64,000 nt of DNA from Ashinkailepas kermadecensis (Eukaryota; Arthropoda; Thecostraca; Neolepadidae), in the NCBI GenBank assembly GCA_034440615.1, contig JAOTOM010003997.1:91001-155000 (forward strand), read 5' to 3'. The position numbers and the translations under genes were made by a program. Shown one piece after another: positions 37,049 through 48,716 of the stretch. A model generated the notes under the pieces. That model had not been told where the DNA came from. It saw only the letters and a list, made by a program, of their open reading frames with translations, and searched no databases. Position 1 is the stretch's first letter. Each line of letters opens with the position of its first letter.

Positions 37049-39784
37049 CTCCTTCCCCCGCAGCCGGCTGCCGGGGCCGGAAGCGGCGACTCTGCGAGCG
37101 CGTACGACGCAGCCGCCACACGCAGGCCTCTCGATCAGCCACGATTAGCGGCATCCGCATTAGCGGTCAGCAGTGCACGGCATGTTGCCACCTTCGCCGG
37201 CGCAGGCCAGCTGCTGCGATCCCCAGCTCTTCCAAGCCGAGCACGCTGGCGAAGCTAAACGGTAAACGGTGCTTGACTTCCGTGTCATGACCTCAGAATG
37301 CTTGGCATCCATCACAAATTGGTCCTCAGTCATTTTATCCTGAGTCAGCTCCAAATTACCCTGGAAAAATCAGCGACCAACTCCAAGAAGCTTGGCAGCC
37401 AATTACGCTATAATACCCAACATTGCCCATTTCAGGGCAATGTCTGACGCGAAATGCCGGGAATGTACGATTTGGCAGGAAAAGAACCGGAACTGCTCCA
37501 TTTGACGACTTGAATACGTACCTAATTTATGACTTTCATGGCCCCATAACCTGCCGCAGCCCGGAATTTTCATAAGCAAAAAAATTCGGAATGGATGTCT
37601 CATTGGCGATGCAAAATTTGAAGGATAGTCCAATAAATTTTGCTGAAATATTTCGCAAGAAAGCTCCGGCGGTGCTTCGTCTGTCATGTTCCAGTTTATC
37701 CTGACCAGGGTTCATTTGCCGTGTAATCGTGACTAGCGACATCTGATCTGGCAGCGTCGCCGAGCCGCGCGTCGAGGTCACTAGTGCCTCCCACGCCGGC
37801 ACAGCAAGACATCACCGCCTGACGTCGCGCCTATGCCCGCCGGAAACCGTTGGTCTTCCACCGCCATCGTCGCCCACCGACCACCGCCGCGCTGGTCCGC
37901 CCCCCACCCCCGCTGACCACCGCTGGTCCGCCTTCCGTTGACCACCGCTGGCCCGCCCTCGCCATCACATCCCACCGACCGCCGCCGCGCTGGTCAGCTC
38001 CCGCCGATCACCGCTGGCCCGCCCCCTCGCATCACTGCCCGCCGACTACCGCTAGCCCGCCCCCACCACCGCCGCCCGCCGACCACCGCTGGTCCGGTCA
38101 CGGCTGCCCCCGGGCGCCGCCGCCGGCCACCGCATCAGGTGAGCGCCGATGGCGTTATGACGGCGTTTGTCCGGGCCGACACGTGACCTGTCGAGTGCTG
38201 TCGAGCGGTGCGGCCGACCGCCGCGTGAGCCGGTTTCGAATGCGGCCCACCTGGCGCGTGATTGGCAGCCGGAGTGCGGGGCGCAGTTTGCAGTCGCGGC
38301 TAATGAGCCGACTCCGAGCATCAGTGTCACCACGCGTCCGAGCTAACGGACTCGACCAAGCACCGAGACACGCTCGCCCCAGACGCTGGCTCCGCCCGTG
38401 GACTGACAGGCATGTCTACACACAGCGGGGGCACGGCGGTCAGGGCGGGGGACGGACCGCCCATCGTGGCCAGGCCACGCCCAGTACGGTGGCTAGCGTC
38501 GTGTACCGCGACTTCTCAAATAAATTGGCACGCGACTCGTCGTCTGAATTGGAGGAAATCATCTTTTTTAAATGTACATACGCTGTATTGCAGTTACTTA
38601 CATCGTATGTTCTCTCACGCCTACGCCAATGTATGCCCTACGCCTTCACCGACGTGCGGGCTGCGCCCACACCGATCCACGTCCTGCATCCGCACCAATG
38701 TACGTCCTCCCGCCCACACATCAAGGTATGCTCTCAATTCAAACCCACATGCGCTCCTTTCGCATTGTGCGCACGGCACAAACTACTTCGCTACTTGCGA
38801 ATACCAACCGGTGTTGCAAGCTTAGCGACGTAAAAAAATATGCCAAGGTCCACCGGTAATGGAGAGCTGCTGGTGTTCGCACAGATGATGGGGGAGAAAG
38901 CGATGTAGCGCTAGCGAACGCTTCAGAATTTCAATGCATAGTCACTGTTTCCCATTGTCTTGATTCTGGTGTCGGTCACCATGATTTGTTGGACGTTCTG
39001 GATGGCTTCCTCCATAGGCATGCGTCAGTGTTTATCTGAATGTGCATCTTACGTGTGCACAGTGAATGTGGCCGCTGCAACATCCCTAGGTCACTTGCAC
39101 GCGTGATAGATCGCTACTCTTTTATCGATCTAAAGATGCGTCACAAAGACATTCGTGCGCCGCCGAAGATATATGCGCCGGCCATTGTGGACATTGCCGA
39201 CACAGGCCACCGTTGGAAACCTGCACACGCCGCCGCCTTCCGTGCGCCGCCCGAGAGAAAATCTCAAGTCGTGCACGCGTGTTCACAATATCCAGTGGCC
39301 ATCTAACTCGCATCGTTTCCTGGCATCTGATACGGAGCCCCTCCGTAACCGTAGCCGAGCACCGTAACCGGTGCCGCCGCGTCTGCTACCCAGCCTCTGT
39401 TGTCTGCCAAAGCGCTGATCAACATGTCATCTGAGCATATCACGCGCCTTTCCTCCGCGTGGGTCCACTGGCCGCGGCGGTCACTCTGCCAGCGCCGAGC
39501 GGCCGCGTGCAGAAGCGTGACGCTCGCGCGCAATGGGGTCAGATGGTTTCACGTCACGTCACGTCACGTCACGCTGTGACGGGGACCGGCTCGGCGGCTG
39601 TTGACGCCGCCTGTCCGACTGAAGGGGACGCCGCGCGCCACCTTTATCCCCGCCCGCTGGCCCGTGATGGCATTGGCGACTGTGCGCTGTGTACCGCTCC
39701 CGCCACGAAAACTGGCGCGACCGACGGCGTTCCCACCGACCCACGGCGTGTCTCCCCCCACCCCCACCCCCAACCCCTCCACGG
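37049..39784. other. GC-rich and single-copy region
   Basis: Holds a Pro/Arg-codon-like CpG-rich zone with degenerate accaccgctggtccgcc repeats (37860-38100), (ACGTC)5 at 39550-39574 and further CpG-rich DNA at 39150-39760. No gene recognised. Confidence 0.45.
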
Positions 39785-40085
39785 TAATGGGGGAGACTGC
39801 GTCCAGTGGTGTTCCCACTGACTACCGTGGGTGGAGGAGACGGTGGTATGCCGCGTCCAGTGGTGTTTCCATCGACTACCGGGGAAGATGGTGGTAAACC
39901 ACGGTCAGTGGTGTTCCCACCGACAACCGGGAAGGACGGTGGTACACTGCGGCCAGTGGTATTCTCACCGACTCTGGGTGGGTGGGAGAGAGGGGAGCAG
40001 AAGATGGCGGTACACTGCGGCCAGTGGTATTCTCACCGACTCTGGGTGGGTGGGAGAGAGGGAAGCAGAAGATGGCGGTACGCCA
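39785..40085. repeat. ~48-62-bp degenerate minisatellite
   Basis: Five units around cagtggtgttcccaccgac. The last two (tattctcaccgactctgggt and gggtgggagagagg) are nearly identical and about 62 bp long. Confidence 0.85.
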
Positions 40086-40213
40086 CAGCCAGATAACCGC
40101 CAGGTGACGTCTAAGATGCCCATCAGGGAATGCCACGGGCTCGGGTGCGGAATTGGTTTGACTATCTGGACTTCATCTGCCTTCCACCTGTGTTCAAATT
40201 TGCTTGATGCTCG

Positions 40214-40251
40214 CTTTCCATTGTAAAGTAGCCCTGCTTTACAATGGAAAG
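40214..40251. other. Perfect 15-bp inverted repeat, 8-nt loop
   Basis: ctttccattgtaaag at 40214-40228 is the exact reverse complement of 40237-40251. No T run follows and the host is eukaryotic, so a bacterial-type terminator is not meant. Confidence 0.9.
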
Positions 40252-40351
40252 TAGGGCACACTCATTCACACTCCATTCCACATTCATTCACACTCCAAAC
40301 ACTCCTTATATTATTAAAATTTGGGCGCTCCAAGGACTTTCGCCTGCGCTC

Positions 40352-40385
40352 CTGAAGAACATCTACCCTGGTAGATGATCTTTAG
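40352..40385. other. 34-bp imperfect palindrome
   Basis: Sixteen-base arms around a central CT match at 14 positions (catctacc/ggtagatg core perfect). It lies 100 bp from the hairpin at 40214. Confidence 0.85.
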
Positions 40386-41572
40386 GTGAGGCCTGGCCTG
40401 TTCTGGAAATCAAAATAGTGGCGCCCACTTTGTTTCAATTTGAGTATCGCCGAGTGGCGAGCTTTGCATGCTGATTTCCCGTGAAGTGGCCGACATGTGT
40501 GCTGTCGGCATCCAGTGCCGGACAGAAAGGCGGCAACAATGAGCGCCCGATCTCTAATCCGCACTCTACACAATCGCCAGAAATGGCGCGGCTCTCTATC
40601 TGTAATTGAAATTTCGCGTTGACCTCACGAATTCTGATAGTGACCGGCTGTATGAGAAGCCTAATCTGAGCTTCAGTGTAATGTTATTTGCGGGCGCTGT
40701 CACGAGAGCGTTCGTGTCATGTCATGCGTTCATTGGACAGCTAATCCGCAACAGCGCCCAATCTGCGCCTCGCCCTATCTGTGCGTCACCTATCTCACGC
40801 ACAAATAGGACCGCCTCACAGGGCGGTCCGAAATGGATCATTTATGGGTACTTTATATGATTATGGGTTCCATTGATGCAGTTGTATTGCTATATGCACG
40901 AACGTTGTAACAAATTCAGTTACTAAGCGAGATATCAGTTGAGTTTATGGACAGGCTATTTCGTGTTTGCAACGCGAGTGCATAAAGCGATTTAATATGC
41001 CGTTTTGAAATCTGAAATCTAACATCTAATATAATATCTAATTTTGAAATATAATATGCTGTTTTGAACAAAATACATGTGAACTCATGTGAAGCATGTG
41101 AACTCCGACTTCATATGTCTCGGCAGGCACTGGTGAACTCCAAGACAGGCAGCAAGGTTCACATCAGATCCACCAGAGATGGTTCTGTATCAGCGTCGCA
41201 TCAGGAGAATGGATGAATGGGTGAATTAAGTCTATAAGTATGAAATGGTAAAGCCTGGCTTTTTTTTTGTTCCTGTATTGGAGGATTTTTGTTCAGAAAC
41301 CACATCTGAAGTATAAGCATTGTTTGTATTTCGCATGATTCAGAATTTTAGTTCTCATTTTACACATCATGTTTTTCTAAAGTGATTAAGGGATGGAATG
41401 CCATCATAGTAGTCATATTTTCACATATAGAATAGAGCAATCTCCATCGAAATGCGTGCAGCCTCTTTTGAAACTCATGTTTTATTCCACAAATCATCGA
41501 ACGCATTTTTTAAATGTGTCGCTGTTGTATTGCTGTGGTGGTTGATGTGACTCAGCGTCACCTATGCTGCAG
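40386..41572. other. Region upstream of the first recognised Wnt exon
   Basis: AT-richer, no arrays. Since the exon at 41573 begins at an acceptor, this is probably intron; the signal-peptide exon was not recognised here. Confidence 0.5.
40808..40829. other. 8-bp stem inverted repeat
   Basis: ggaccgcc, six-base loop, ggcggtcc. Short; function unknown. Confidence 0.6.
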
Positions 41573-41705
41573 GTACCTGGGAATGGTGGGTGCCGGACAG
41601 AGCGGTACTCAGATGTCGTCCGACCAGCCCTACTTCGAGACGCCCGAGGAGCACGCCCGCTCCATCTGCGCCGCCCTACCTGGCCTGGTGGCAAGCCAGA
41701 TAGAG
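41573..41705 (+). CDS. Wnt16: Wnt ligand gene, internal coding exon (N-terminal part of mature protein)
   Basis: Secreted Wnt glycoproteins signal through Frizzled/LRP receptors. This 133-bp exon follows an acceptor (cctatgctgcag) and ends at donor gag|gtcagt. Its first base completes a codon begun upstream; 44 whole codons follow and it ends in phase 0. The peptide starts YLGMVGAG, where Wnt proteins carry a W/Y-LG motif just after the signal peptide, and contains ICAALPGL then SQIE, the start of the conserved Wnt domain with its first cysteine. It joins in frame to the exon at 48005, giving SQIE-VCQIHP, the expected LPGL...C spacing. The W/Y-LG start and the following exon look most like Wnt16; other subfamilies are less likely but not excluded. 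The signal-peptide exon is not identified. An ATG at 41514 is in frame, but the good acceptor argues against it being the start. Confidence 0.9.
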
Positions 41706-42284
41706 GTCAGTCGAATCGGTCGATTCTTTTTAGGAACGCTTAGTTTTCCGGAATCACATAAAGGTCATTCGATGCATCGATACACATAAAGGTCAGTCGA
41801 ATCAATTAGTCAGTCAGTTAGTGGAGTCAGTCGATCAGTCGAGTCAGTCATATTTGGTGTATTCTGATCAGTCGCCGGTTCCCTGTCGAGTTCAACAGTC
41901 AGCTGTTGGCCTGGTGACTCGACATGTCTGGGTCATTCGGCCACCATTTTCACCTCCCCTCGCGCTTCGCCGGACAGGTAGCCAGGTAGTAAGTTTTGCT
42001 GACTGGAGCTGCCTTATGATTTTCATATCATGGAATCGATGTACAGGATGTGCCAGGTGAACACACCTAGCCCACCTCGAATAGGTTACGGAAATAGAAA
42101 GTGCGGGGGCTCCATGAACAAGCAGACTACTCGACTTCCATGCTGACCAGTGGCGAGATGAGGTCTTTCGATTCTGCTCGCCGGCGAAATATTTTGCATC
42201 TGTGTTGTGTTGACACCTGGCGTCTTCTTCATTGGTCTGTTTGGCGTCCTTCTATTTTACCATAATTGCATCCCGAAGCTAAAT

Positions 42285-42350
42285 CTAGGAGACTGCTACT
42301 GCTTGCGTAGTGGATCTACTGGATCAATGTTTATGACTGAAGTCCTACAT
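42285..42350 (+). repeat. Intronic direct repeat, copy 1
   Basis: ggagactgctactgcttgcg followed by a tggatctactgg...atgactgaagtcctaca block; matches 43570-43635 with few changes. Confidence 0.85.
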
Positions 42351-42856
42351 GCATGCACCATGACTCAAGACAAGGCCGAAAGTCCATGCAAATATCCTAA
42401 CCTCAGTTGGACCCGCTCTCAATGCCTTTAAGCATCACCAGGTCACCAGGGAAACGCAAACAGGGTCTCGCATAAACAATTTCGTGGAAATATCTCTGCA
42501 TGGAGCCAGCTGAGAGAACGTTTCAAGGAATTGCACTGCCACAAAAATCAACTTAGCAAATCTGATAATCATGTTTGATAGAAACTGAACCTTATAGCAC
42601 TCCCAGCTGGGAGCCAGTTTGAAGGAGTTAGAATGTCGCAGAGTTCAAATGCTCCAGCTCGCTTATTCCGCTCGAAAGAAAATATATCTCATAGTCTCTT
42701 CCTATGTCTCTCAGGTTCAGGTTTTCGAACCGGGAAGCAAGCCCGCCATCATTATATTACGTCATTAATGACACATTTTCATTCAATTGACTGATATTTC
42801 AGTACACATTTTGATATAATAATTTTTCAGCACATCAAACAGCAGCATCAAAGCAC

Positions 42857-42882
42857 AATACGTCACTAGTTAGTGACGTATT
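42857..42882. promoter_or_regulatory. 26-bp palindrome with paired CGTCA/TGACG
   Basis: Twelve-base arms (aatacgtcacta / tagtgacgtatt) around GT are perfect. It contains two inverted CGTCA motifs, the half-site bound by CREB/ATF-type bZIP factors. A second small palindrome, gtcattaatgac, lies about 90 bp upstream. A regulatory role is inference only. Confidence 0.4.
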
Positions 42883-43569
42883 CACTTAAATAAATATGCT
42901 GGCGGAGACGACATCACACTTACGGCCAATCCTTGCAATTATTTCATATAACCTTGGACTTGAACCCGCTTTGCACATAGTTCGAATAGGTTCACTTTAG
43001 CTTGAGGTTAGATTGAAAAGCACTGCCGATACCGGTAAAGATACCGATAAAGTCAAGATAACTAACGAGCCTTCGATTGCCCGGTAAAACTTACGAGGCC
43101 AGGATCGCGGTCGGAGTGGTATGGTGCCGTACAGATCACGTCAGGAAATACAGTGTGATTATGAGTCAGGCTCAACGACAGGACAGATGAGTTTTTAAGC
43201 ATCCTAGGATTTGCTTGATTTTTTTGGCGGTATGCATTTTACTTTCATGTTGCTGTTGCTACATTTTGCTAGGAAGATTGTGAGGTTAAATTGTTTGCTT
43301 TTAATTGTGATACGCACAAATATGTTAACATGAACAAGAACAAGAGATGGAAAGTCCACCGAGTTTTATAATTGTGAAAATATCTGCAGGACCAAACCAT
43401 CATAAAATCAAGTTTGACGTGCGAGACGCATGTGTGCTCTGTCACGTATGGAATAAGTAAATAACTGATCAGATGGACATGGCTGATTATTGAAGAAAGA
43501 AGCAACGATATGCAGATTAGCAGTTAGAATACAGAAAGAAAGACAAATAAATATCTCGAAACTAAACCA

Positions 43570-43640
43570 AGGGGACTGCTACTGCTTGCGTGGTGGATCT
43601 ACTGAACCAATGCTTATGACTGAAATCCTACAGCATGACA
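43570..43640 (+). repeat. Intronic direct repeat, copy 2
   Basis: ggggactgctactgcttgcg and downstream sequence to atcctacagcatgacacaag correspond to 42285-42370, about 1.28 kb away. Confidence 0.85.
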
Positions 43641-44274
43641 CAAGACGAGGTCGACAATCCGTATAACATGTCAGAGTCATATAACATGATCTTGATGAAG
43701 CGAAATCTGACAAACTGGCTCGGAATTGTGCGGATTTGCAAAACGAACGACGCTTCAGCTGGTCCATCATTATCGACTAATCCTGATGTGCCATGACGAA
43801 TTATAACTGGACCTCCTAATGCACCTACCAATTCCTTCATTCTGATCTCACCCCTGTTCCAGAGCATGGTGCCGTGATGGCTGACGTGATCCCGCCTGGG
43901 TAGTTTTTGTCTCTTTCACCACCAACCCATTTATTACCAACACCATCTACCTTTGTCGTATCCTACTGCAGATGTGATCTTTGCCGGGCTATAAAGCGTT
44001 TCATATCACTGCGACGACCCACGAATAGCCCATGCATTTATGTCGAGGTGACTGAGTGTACAAATACAACTGGGTGCAGATGTGCCGTTTTGTATACTTT
44101 TGACATGGCTCAAACCACTTCAACTTTCTTTTGAGCCACCCCAACACGGATTTGAGCTATCCAAGTGGGTTTGGAGAAGAAAAGAACAACCGTTAGAGCA
44201 GCAGTGCACATTGCAAGCATGTTCAGCGATGATGACAGTCACTATTTTCTTGCTTGCGTGTCCTCTGTGCGGTG

Positions 44275-44357
44275 TACATTTATCTGGATCCTCTCGGTTA
44301 GTATCTGGATCCTCTCAGTTAGTATCTGGATCCTCTCGGTTAGTATCTGGATCCTCT
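44275..44357. repeat. 21-bp tandem repeat, four copies
   Basis: tatctggatcctctcggtta g, almost identical. Confidence 0.95.
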
Positions 44358-46164
44358 TTAGCTGCTGTTTGATATCATTGCTGGGCTGGTAAGTACCTCC
44401 GCTGACATTACCACGTCCATTGTCAATGGCAGCTACACCCAATCCAACAGTATTATTGAGCTGTATCTGACAGCCAAACATGAACAGTTGACACATCTGA
44501 TCATACCATTAAGTTGTGCGCACAACTGGCGACTCTGCGAACAATGTTGACGACCATGCTTGCGGCTGCTTTGTTTTACAAACAATATGGCTGGCCCAAA
44601 ATAGTGGAAGGCACAAACAAAAATTGTTTGGTATTCCGAGTCCTAAAATCCTGCTCACCCGCAGTGGTCAAGTTAAGCTGTGTTTGTGAATGGAGAATAT
44701 ATCACTGTATGACCCATTGATATATTTTTTCCAAGCTTGCATACATGCACCTGGTTATGTCGCTAGCCATAACGATCAAAATTAATGGAGTATCGTAGAA
44801 CACTTGGCTCGTGTTATGTATCCTAAGTGGTAAATACGCAACTCATCACCGTCCACACGATGCATCTGCCTTTAAAAACTTAAAATGAGCAGTATTAACT
44901 TAAAAACTTAAAACTAGCTTAAACCTCACTCGTCATGTGCCAACAGTTCGTCTTCTGGTTGCATATGGATACGTAAGTATGGTCCGTCTCAAGTCGGAGA
45001 GTGGCCGTCTTCCTCGACTGTGGCGGACGATCCACACATTGAAATGACTGTGTGGGACGCGTTCGCCACATACCACACGGTGGTACCGTAGTTGAATTTA
45101 ACAAGGAAGTGGTGTAGTCGGAGTTCAAACAACAAGCTTAGATTATCGTATGTGCAATAAGAGACATGCTGGGAAATGCGAAGGAAAGAACAGGATAATT
45201 ATGTTAATGCTGGCGTTTTGGTACTGTAATTTCATATTTTACCCTTTCATAATTTGCGTTCTCGGTATCTGCCGCGATCCAGTAATGCGTCTTATATACG
45301 ATCAAGACATATTTTCTGATCTTCTGTGCTGATGTGCTCAGTAGGGTTTTACAGGTTCCCGTCCACACTAATCGCACCATATACCTTCGAACATTTGAAC
45401 CATCCCAATCATTTTCATAAAACGACACCTCTGACTGGGTGTACCTTTGGAGTATGGCTAAGCCCTGAGAAGACAGACACACAAAATAGTATGGATCAAG
45501 CCTAGCCATGTTTAAAAAGCTGTGGTTTTCGAGCTGGTGGTGAATAGGAATCATGGACGATACAAAATGGTGGAACATGACGTAACATGATATGATGTAA
45601 TGCTATGGACTTGTTGTTCTTTCGTCTTCGTTCGCTCTGGGCCTCCTTTGCTATTCGGAATTCAGCATTCTGAGAGTAAAAACGCTACAAATACTCAGCA
45701 CAAACAAAGCTGGTCAGAGTTGTCCGAAATTCCTCATTTCCCTCCACAGTCTTGACGTAGCAGCAAGACCCCCACTCCAATATCCCACTAACACCTGCAA
45801 TGCATCGTCACGGGGACAGTCTGTCCTTGTGACATTAGTTGGGACTATTTTTACCTCCGACTGAACGTGCCAACATAATTATACTGTGCAACGGCCAGTG
45901 TTTTCTACATGCAGGAGACACACAAACAAAGATGCCTAAATTCGTTATCTCTCAGGTCACGTTATTCAATGAAATCAGGGATAGGAATAGGATTCTGCCT
46001 GCGCGCTCGTTGGATGAGCTCCGGTGAATTCGTTGAAGGCAAAATTAAGTACATTTTAAATACCTTCTACAGAGCTCCATGTCGCCATGTTGGTCAGCCT
46101 CCAGCGAAAAGCGCAGAAACCATGGAAGACCCGTCAGATACAGGGGAGGGGAAAAGCGAAAAGG

Positions 46165-46240
46165 GGAGAGCGAGAGCGAGAGGGAGAGGGAGAGGGAGAG
46201 GGAAATTGAAATTGAAATGGAAATGGAATTGGAAGGAGAA
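46165..46240. repeat. 6-bp purine-rich repeats
   Basis: gagagc, gaggga, gaaatt and gaaatg hexamers in succession; a homopurine tract with a few T. Confidence 0.85.
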
Positions 46241-46934
46241 GGATATGCAGCACATGTTGATTGTCCCGAAATCGACGGAGATGGAGAATGTGTATGAATT
46301 TCTTGCCTAGGTCATCCCTACCGTGGCAATGTCAGTGGTAAAAAGTGTTACATTGTCAGGAAGAACTTTCACCCCCCCCCACCCCATCACCATACACACA
46401 CATTTATTACAAATAGTTCGGTATCAAATTGTATGTGGTGGGTGTGACTTGCAGTATTACTGGGACACTAGGAGAGGTTTGGAAACAGGATTAAAGGAGC
46501 ACCACCAGGCTGATCTTGTCGGCAGTCAGACGCCCTGGTGGTGCATGCTGAATCAGCGGGGCACACCCAAGGTCGTGGCGGCTGGTGCTGAACTTTTGGA
46601 AATGCAAGAGAAAGTAGTTCAAGTGGCCTACGGTGCGACAGAAAATAATTTGAATACTTGACTGGGTTTTTAAGCATCGGAAATCAGCAATGGCCTTAAT
46701 ATAATCACCTGCGTGCACCAACACGTACGTACTCTCCCGTAAGAGCGAGAAGGTGGGGTGGGCATTTCAGTGGTTGTCTTCAATGGAGGTGTTAGCTTAT
46801 TATGTTGAGCATATTTTTCATTTCGTCCAAGCGTGCATATCATGTTTCTAGTTGTTTCTCCAGAAAAATACCTCTCCCACAAAGTTCGTGTGAGGAATAT
46901 ACAATAGGACATGGAGCAACTTCCATATTACCAT

Positions 46935-47000
46935 TGTAGCTGTCAGGGGTGCCACTTAGTATACGCTAAGGGGCACTCCCCCCCCCCACCCCCTAATTGC
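46935..47000. mobile_element. Dispersed repeat end (CAGGGGTG type)
   Basis: caggggtgccac...ggggcactccccccccc resembles, in opposite orientation, the ends near 52300 and 52950. Possible transposon terminus; low certainty. Confidence 0.4.
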
Positions 47001-47734
47001 TTAGTTGCCTCTCACCATCCCTAATGCTTTTATTTCCCGCAGTTCGTATTTTCAACCTTGCTTGTAGGTGGCTGCCTTCTGTGTTGCATGCCTTTATCAT
47101 GTTGCTCTTGGATGTTCCTACCCCACACATGGTTGGAAACTCACATATTCACAAATTTGATCAAGTAGTGGATGAACCTACCCGCTGCCTAAAATATAAT
47201 GAAGGTTCAACCCCGTGACACTAAGAAACGGACCATAAAATATGGGGAAGGTGGTTCAGCCATTTCACAAATTTTGCTTGCGCAGTCATTGCCCATACCC
47301 GAATAATTTTCGTAGGGTGACACCTATGGTAGCTATCCTTAATAAGGAGCAGAATGCCTAGGCTTTCATTGTGACCATCTTTGAAATTAGATTTGTTTGA
47401 AGCTGCTCTGCTGATGAAATTACTTAGCTGCACATACCACATAATGTAATCCTCGTCAGACTGTTCGGACCTCGTCCATTGTACCGTTTATGAAGAGACG
47501 AAACTAAAAGACTCCGACTGGTTCAGCTGAACAAATGTTTTTGACACAAACCCAAGCACGACATGGCAAGTTGACTGCACGCGCACGGCACACGATAGAA
47601 ACCACACCGAAATTCTTACCTGTCGCCAGTGCCACCTACGCGGCACCTATGCTGCGATGCCTGTTGCCACATCAAACGAGCTCGACGGTGCGCCAGCTGA
47701 GACTATATACTAGTATACTAGTGAGGACCATCCG

Positions 47735-48004
47735 TGTACTATCGAGGACCGTCTATACGCCAACTGAGACCGTGTGCGTACCACTGAGGACCGTCTGTGA
47801 GCCAGCTGACACCGTGTGCGTACCACTGAGGTCCGTCTGTGCGCTAGTGAGACCGTGTGCGTACCGCTGATGACCAGAGACTGCGCGCCAGTGCAGTGAG
47901 ACCGTGTGCGTACCACTGAGGTCCGTCTGTGCGCCAGTGAGACCGTGTGCGTACCACTGAGGACCGTTTGTGAGCCAGCTGAGACCGTGTTCGCGTGCCG
48001 ACAG
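47735..48004. repeat. ~40-bp minisatellite abutting the Wnt exon acceptor
   Basis: About six to seven diverged units with gagaccgtgtgcgtaccact, gaggaccgtctgtg and gccagctgag. The last unit ends in gagaccgtgttcgcgtgccg acag, i.e. the splice acceptor of the exon at 48005 lies at the array edge. Confidence 0.9.
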
Positions 48005-48158
48005 GTGTGCCAGATCCACCCGGCGGCCATTCCGTCCGTGTCGGACGGTGCGCGCAAGGGCATCCAGGAGTGTCAGTGGCAGTTCCGGAACGAACGCTGG
48101 AACTGCACCACCACGTCCGACAGCGACGAGAACGTCTTCAGGTACACGCTGCAGCGAG
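48005..48158 (+). CDS. Wnt16: Wnt ligand gene, next coding exon (conserved ECQ..FR..RWNC block)
   Basis: This 154-bp exon starts after acceptor gtgccgacag and ends at donor cgag|gtgagt. It holds 51 codons plus one base (exit phase 1). It encodes VCQIHP, then SVSDGARKG and GIQECQWQFRNERWNC, the most recognisable N-terminal signature of Wnt ligands. NCT within RWNCTT is the N-glycosylation sequon found in many Wnts. The exon closes with FRYTLQR plus the G of a split glycine codon, where many Wnts read ...RG-T-(K/R)-E. GAR.GIQEC..QFR.ERWNC and F.Y before the end resemble Wnt16 more than Wnt2, 3, 4, 5, 7 or A. No stop or frameshift is seen, so the gene looks intact here. The downstream part was not found in the window. 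The acceptor is directly preceded by a minisatellite and has only a poor pyrimidine tract. Confidence 0.93.
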
Positions 48159-48644
48159 GTGAGTCTGCGGCGGCCGCGTCAGGTGGCGCCGACCCAGTGA
48201 GCACGTGCCGCTAGCAACACCTGGTGCATGCAGGGGTGCAACGTCGCTACCACTTTCATAACGGGCTCGAAGTCCTTGAAATCGATATTTACACAGCAGG
48301 TACGTACATGGCCATTGACATGTTGTACGGACAGAGCAGAACCAATGTTGCACACCAACTTGTTACGAACGGCATCTCTGCCGTGCTACCTACGTGGTCG
48401 GCAACAAAACCGCCACTGTGTCCACTCAGTTGGAGTGCGTTCTACATATTCGAAGGCTGATGTGAAGGAATGTAAAATAAACTATTTGCACTGAGTTTAC
48501 CACTGCAAGGATAATAAATGCTTGTATCGGTGTTTTGCAAAATCTTGTATTCATGGGATATATAAAACAAGGACAGTAACCTCGTTTTGAAGGTAAATAA
48601 TTGTGTGTTGCCATTCTGCTTCATAAAACTCATGGTATAATGTA

Positions 48645-48647
<3 letters not shown>
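48159..48647. other. Start of the following Wnt intron
   Basis: Begins gtgagt. No downstream Wnt exon (no WGGC, CKCHGVSGSC or C-terminal Cys-rich motif) was recognised in any frame to the window end. Confidence 0.6.

Positions 48648-48713
<66 letters not shown>
48648..48713. repeat. (TA)n microsatellite
   Basis: About 65 bp of pure TA within the presumed intron. Confidence 0.98.

Positions 48714-48716
<3 letters not shown>

Larger units (their letters stand above)
41706..48004 (+). other. Intron between the two Wnt exons (6299 bp, phase 0)
   Basis: The intron is bounded by gtcagt and cgacag. Most of it is single-copy, AT-richer DNA than the flanking arrays. It holds a duplicated segment (near 42285 and 43570), a 26-bp palindrome at 42857, a 21-bp tandem repeat at 44275, purine hexamers at 46165, a dispersed repeat end near 46940, and a minisatellite (47735-48004) running to the acceptor. 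No further exon was recognised inside it. Confidence 0.85.

Noticed and set aside
41514..41572. ATG at 41514 as the Wnt translation start
   Set aside because: The residues it adds do not form a convincing signal peptide, and a good AG acceptor sits exactly at the start of Wnt similarity.
45204..45578. A 124-residue minus-strand ORF inside the Wnt intron
   Set aside because: It is non-repetitive and opposite to the gene, but I recognise no domain and see no splice or start support.
46997..47218. LINE endonuclease fragment (FDQVVDEPTR resembles the CR1-type QVV.EPTR motif)
   Set aside because: No LDL...TN or DH motif follows in any frame and the preceding peptide is unlike the family; ten residues alone are not enough.
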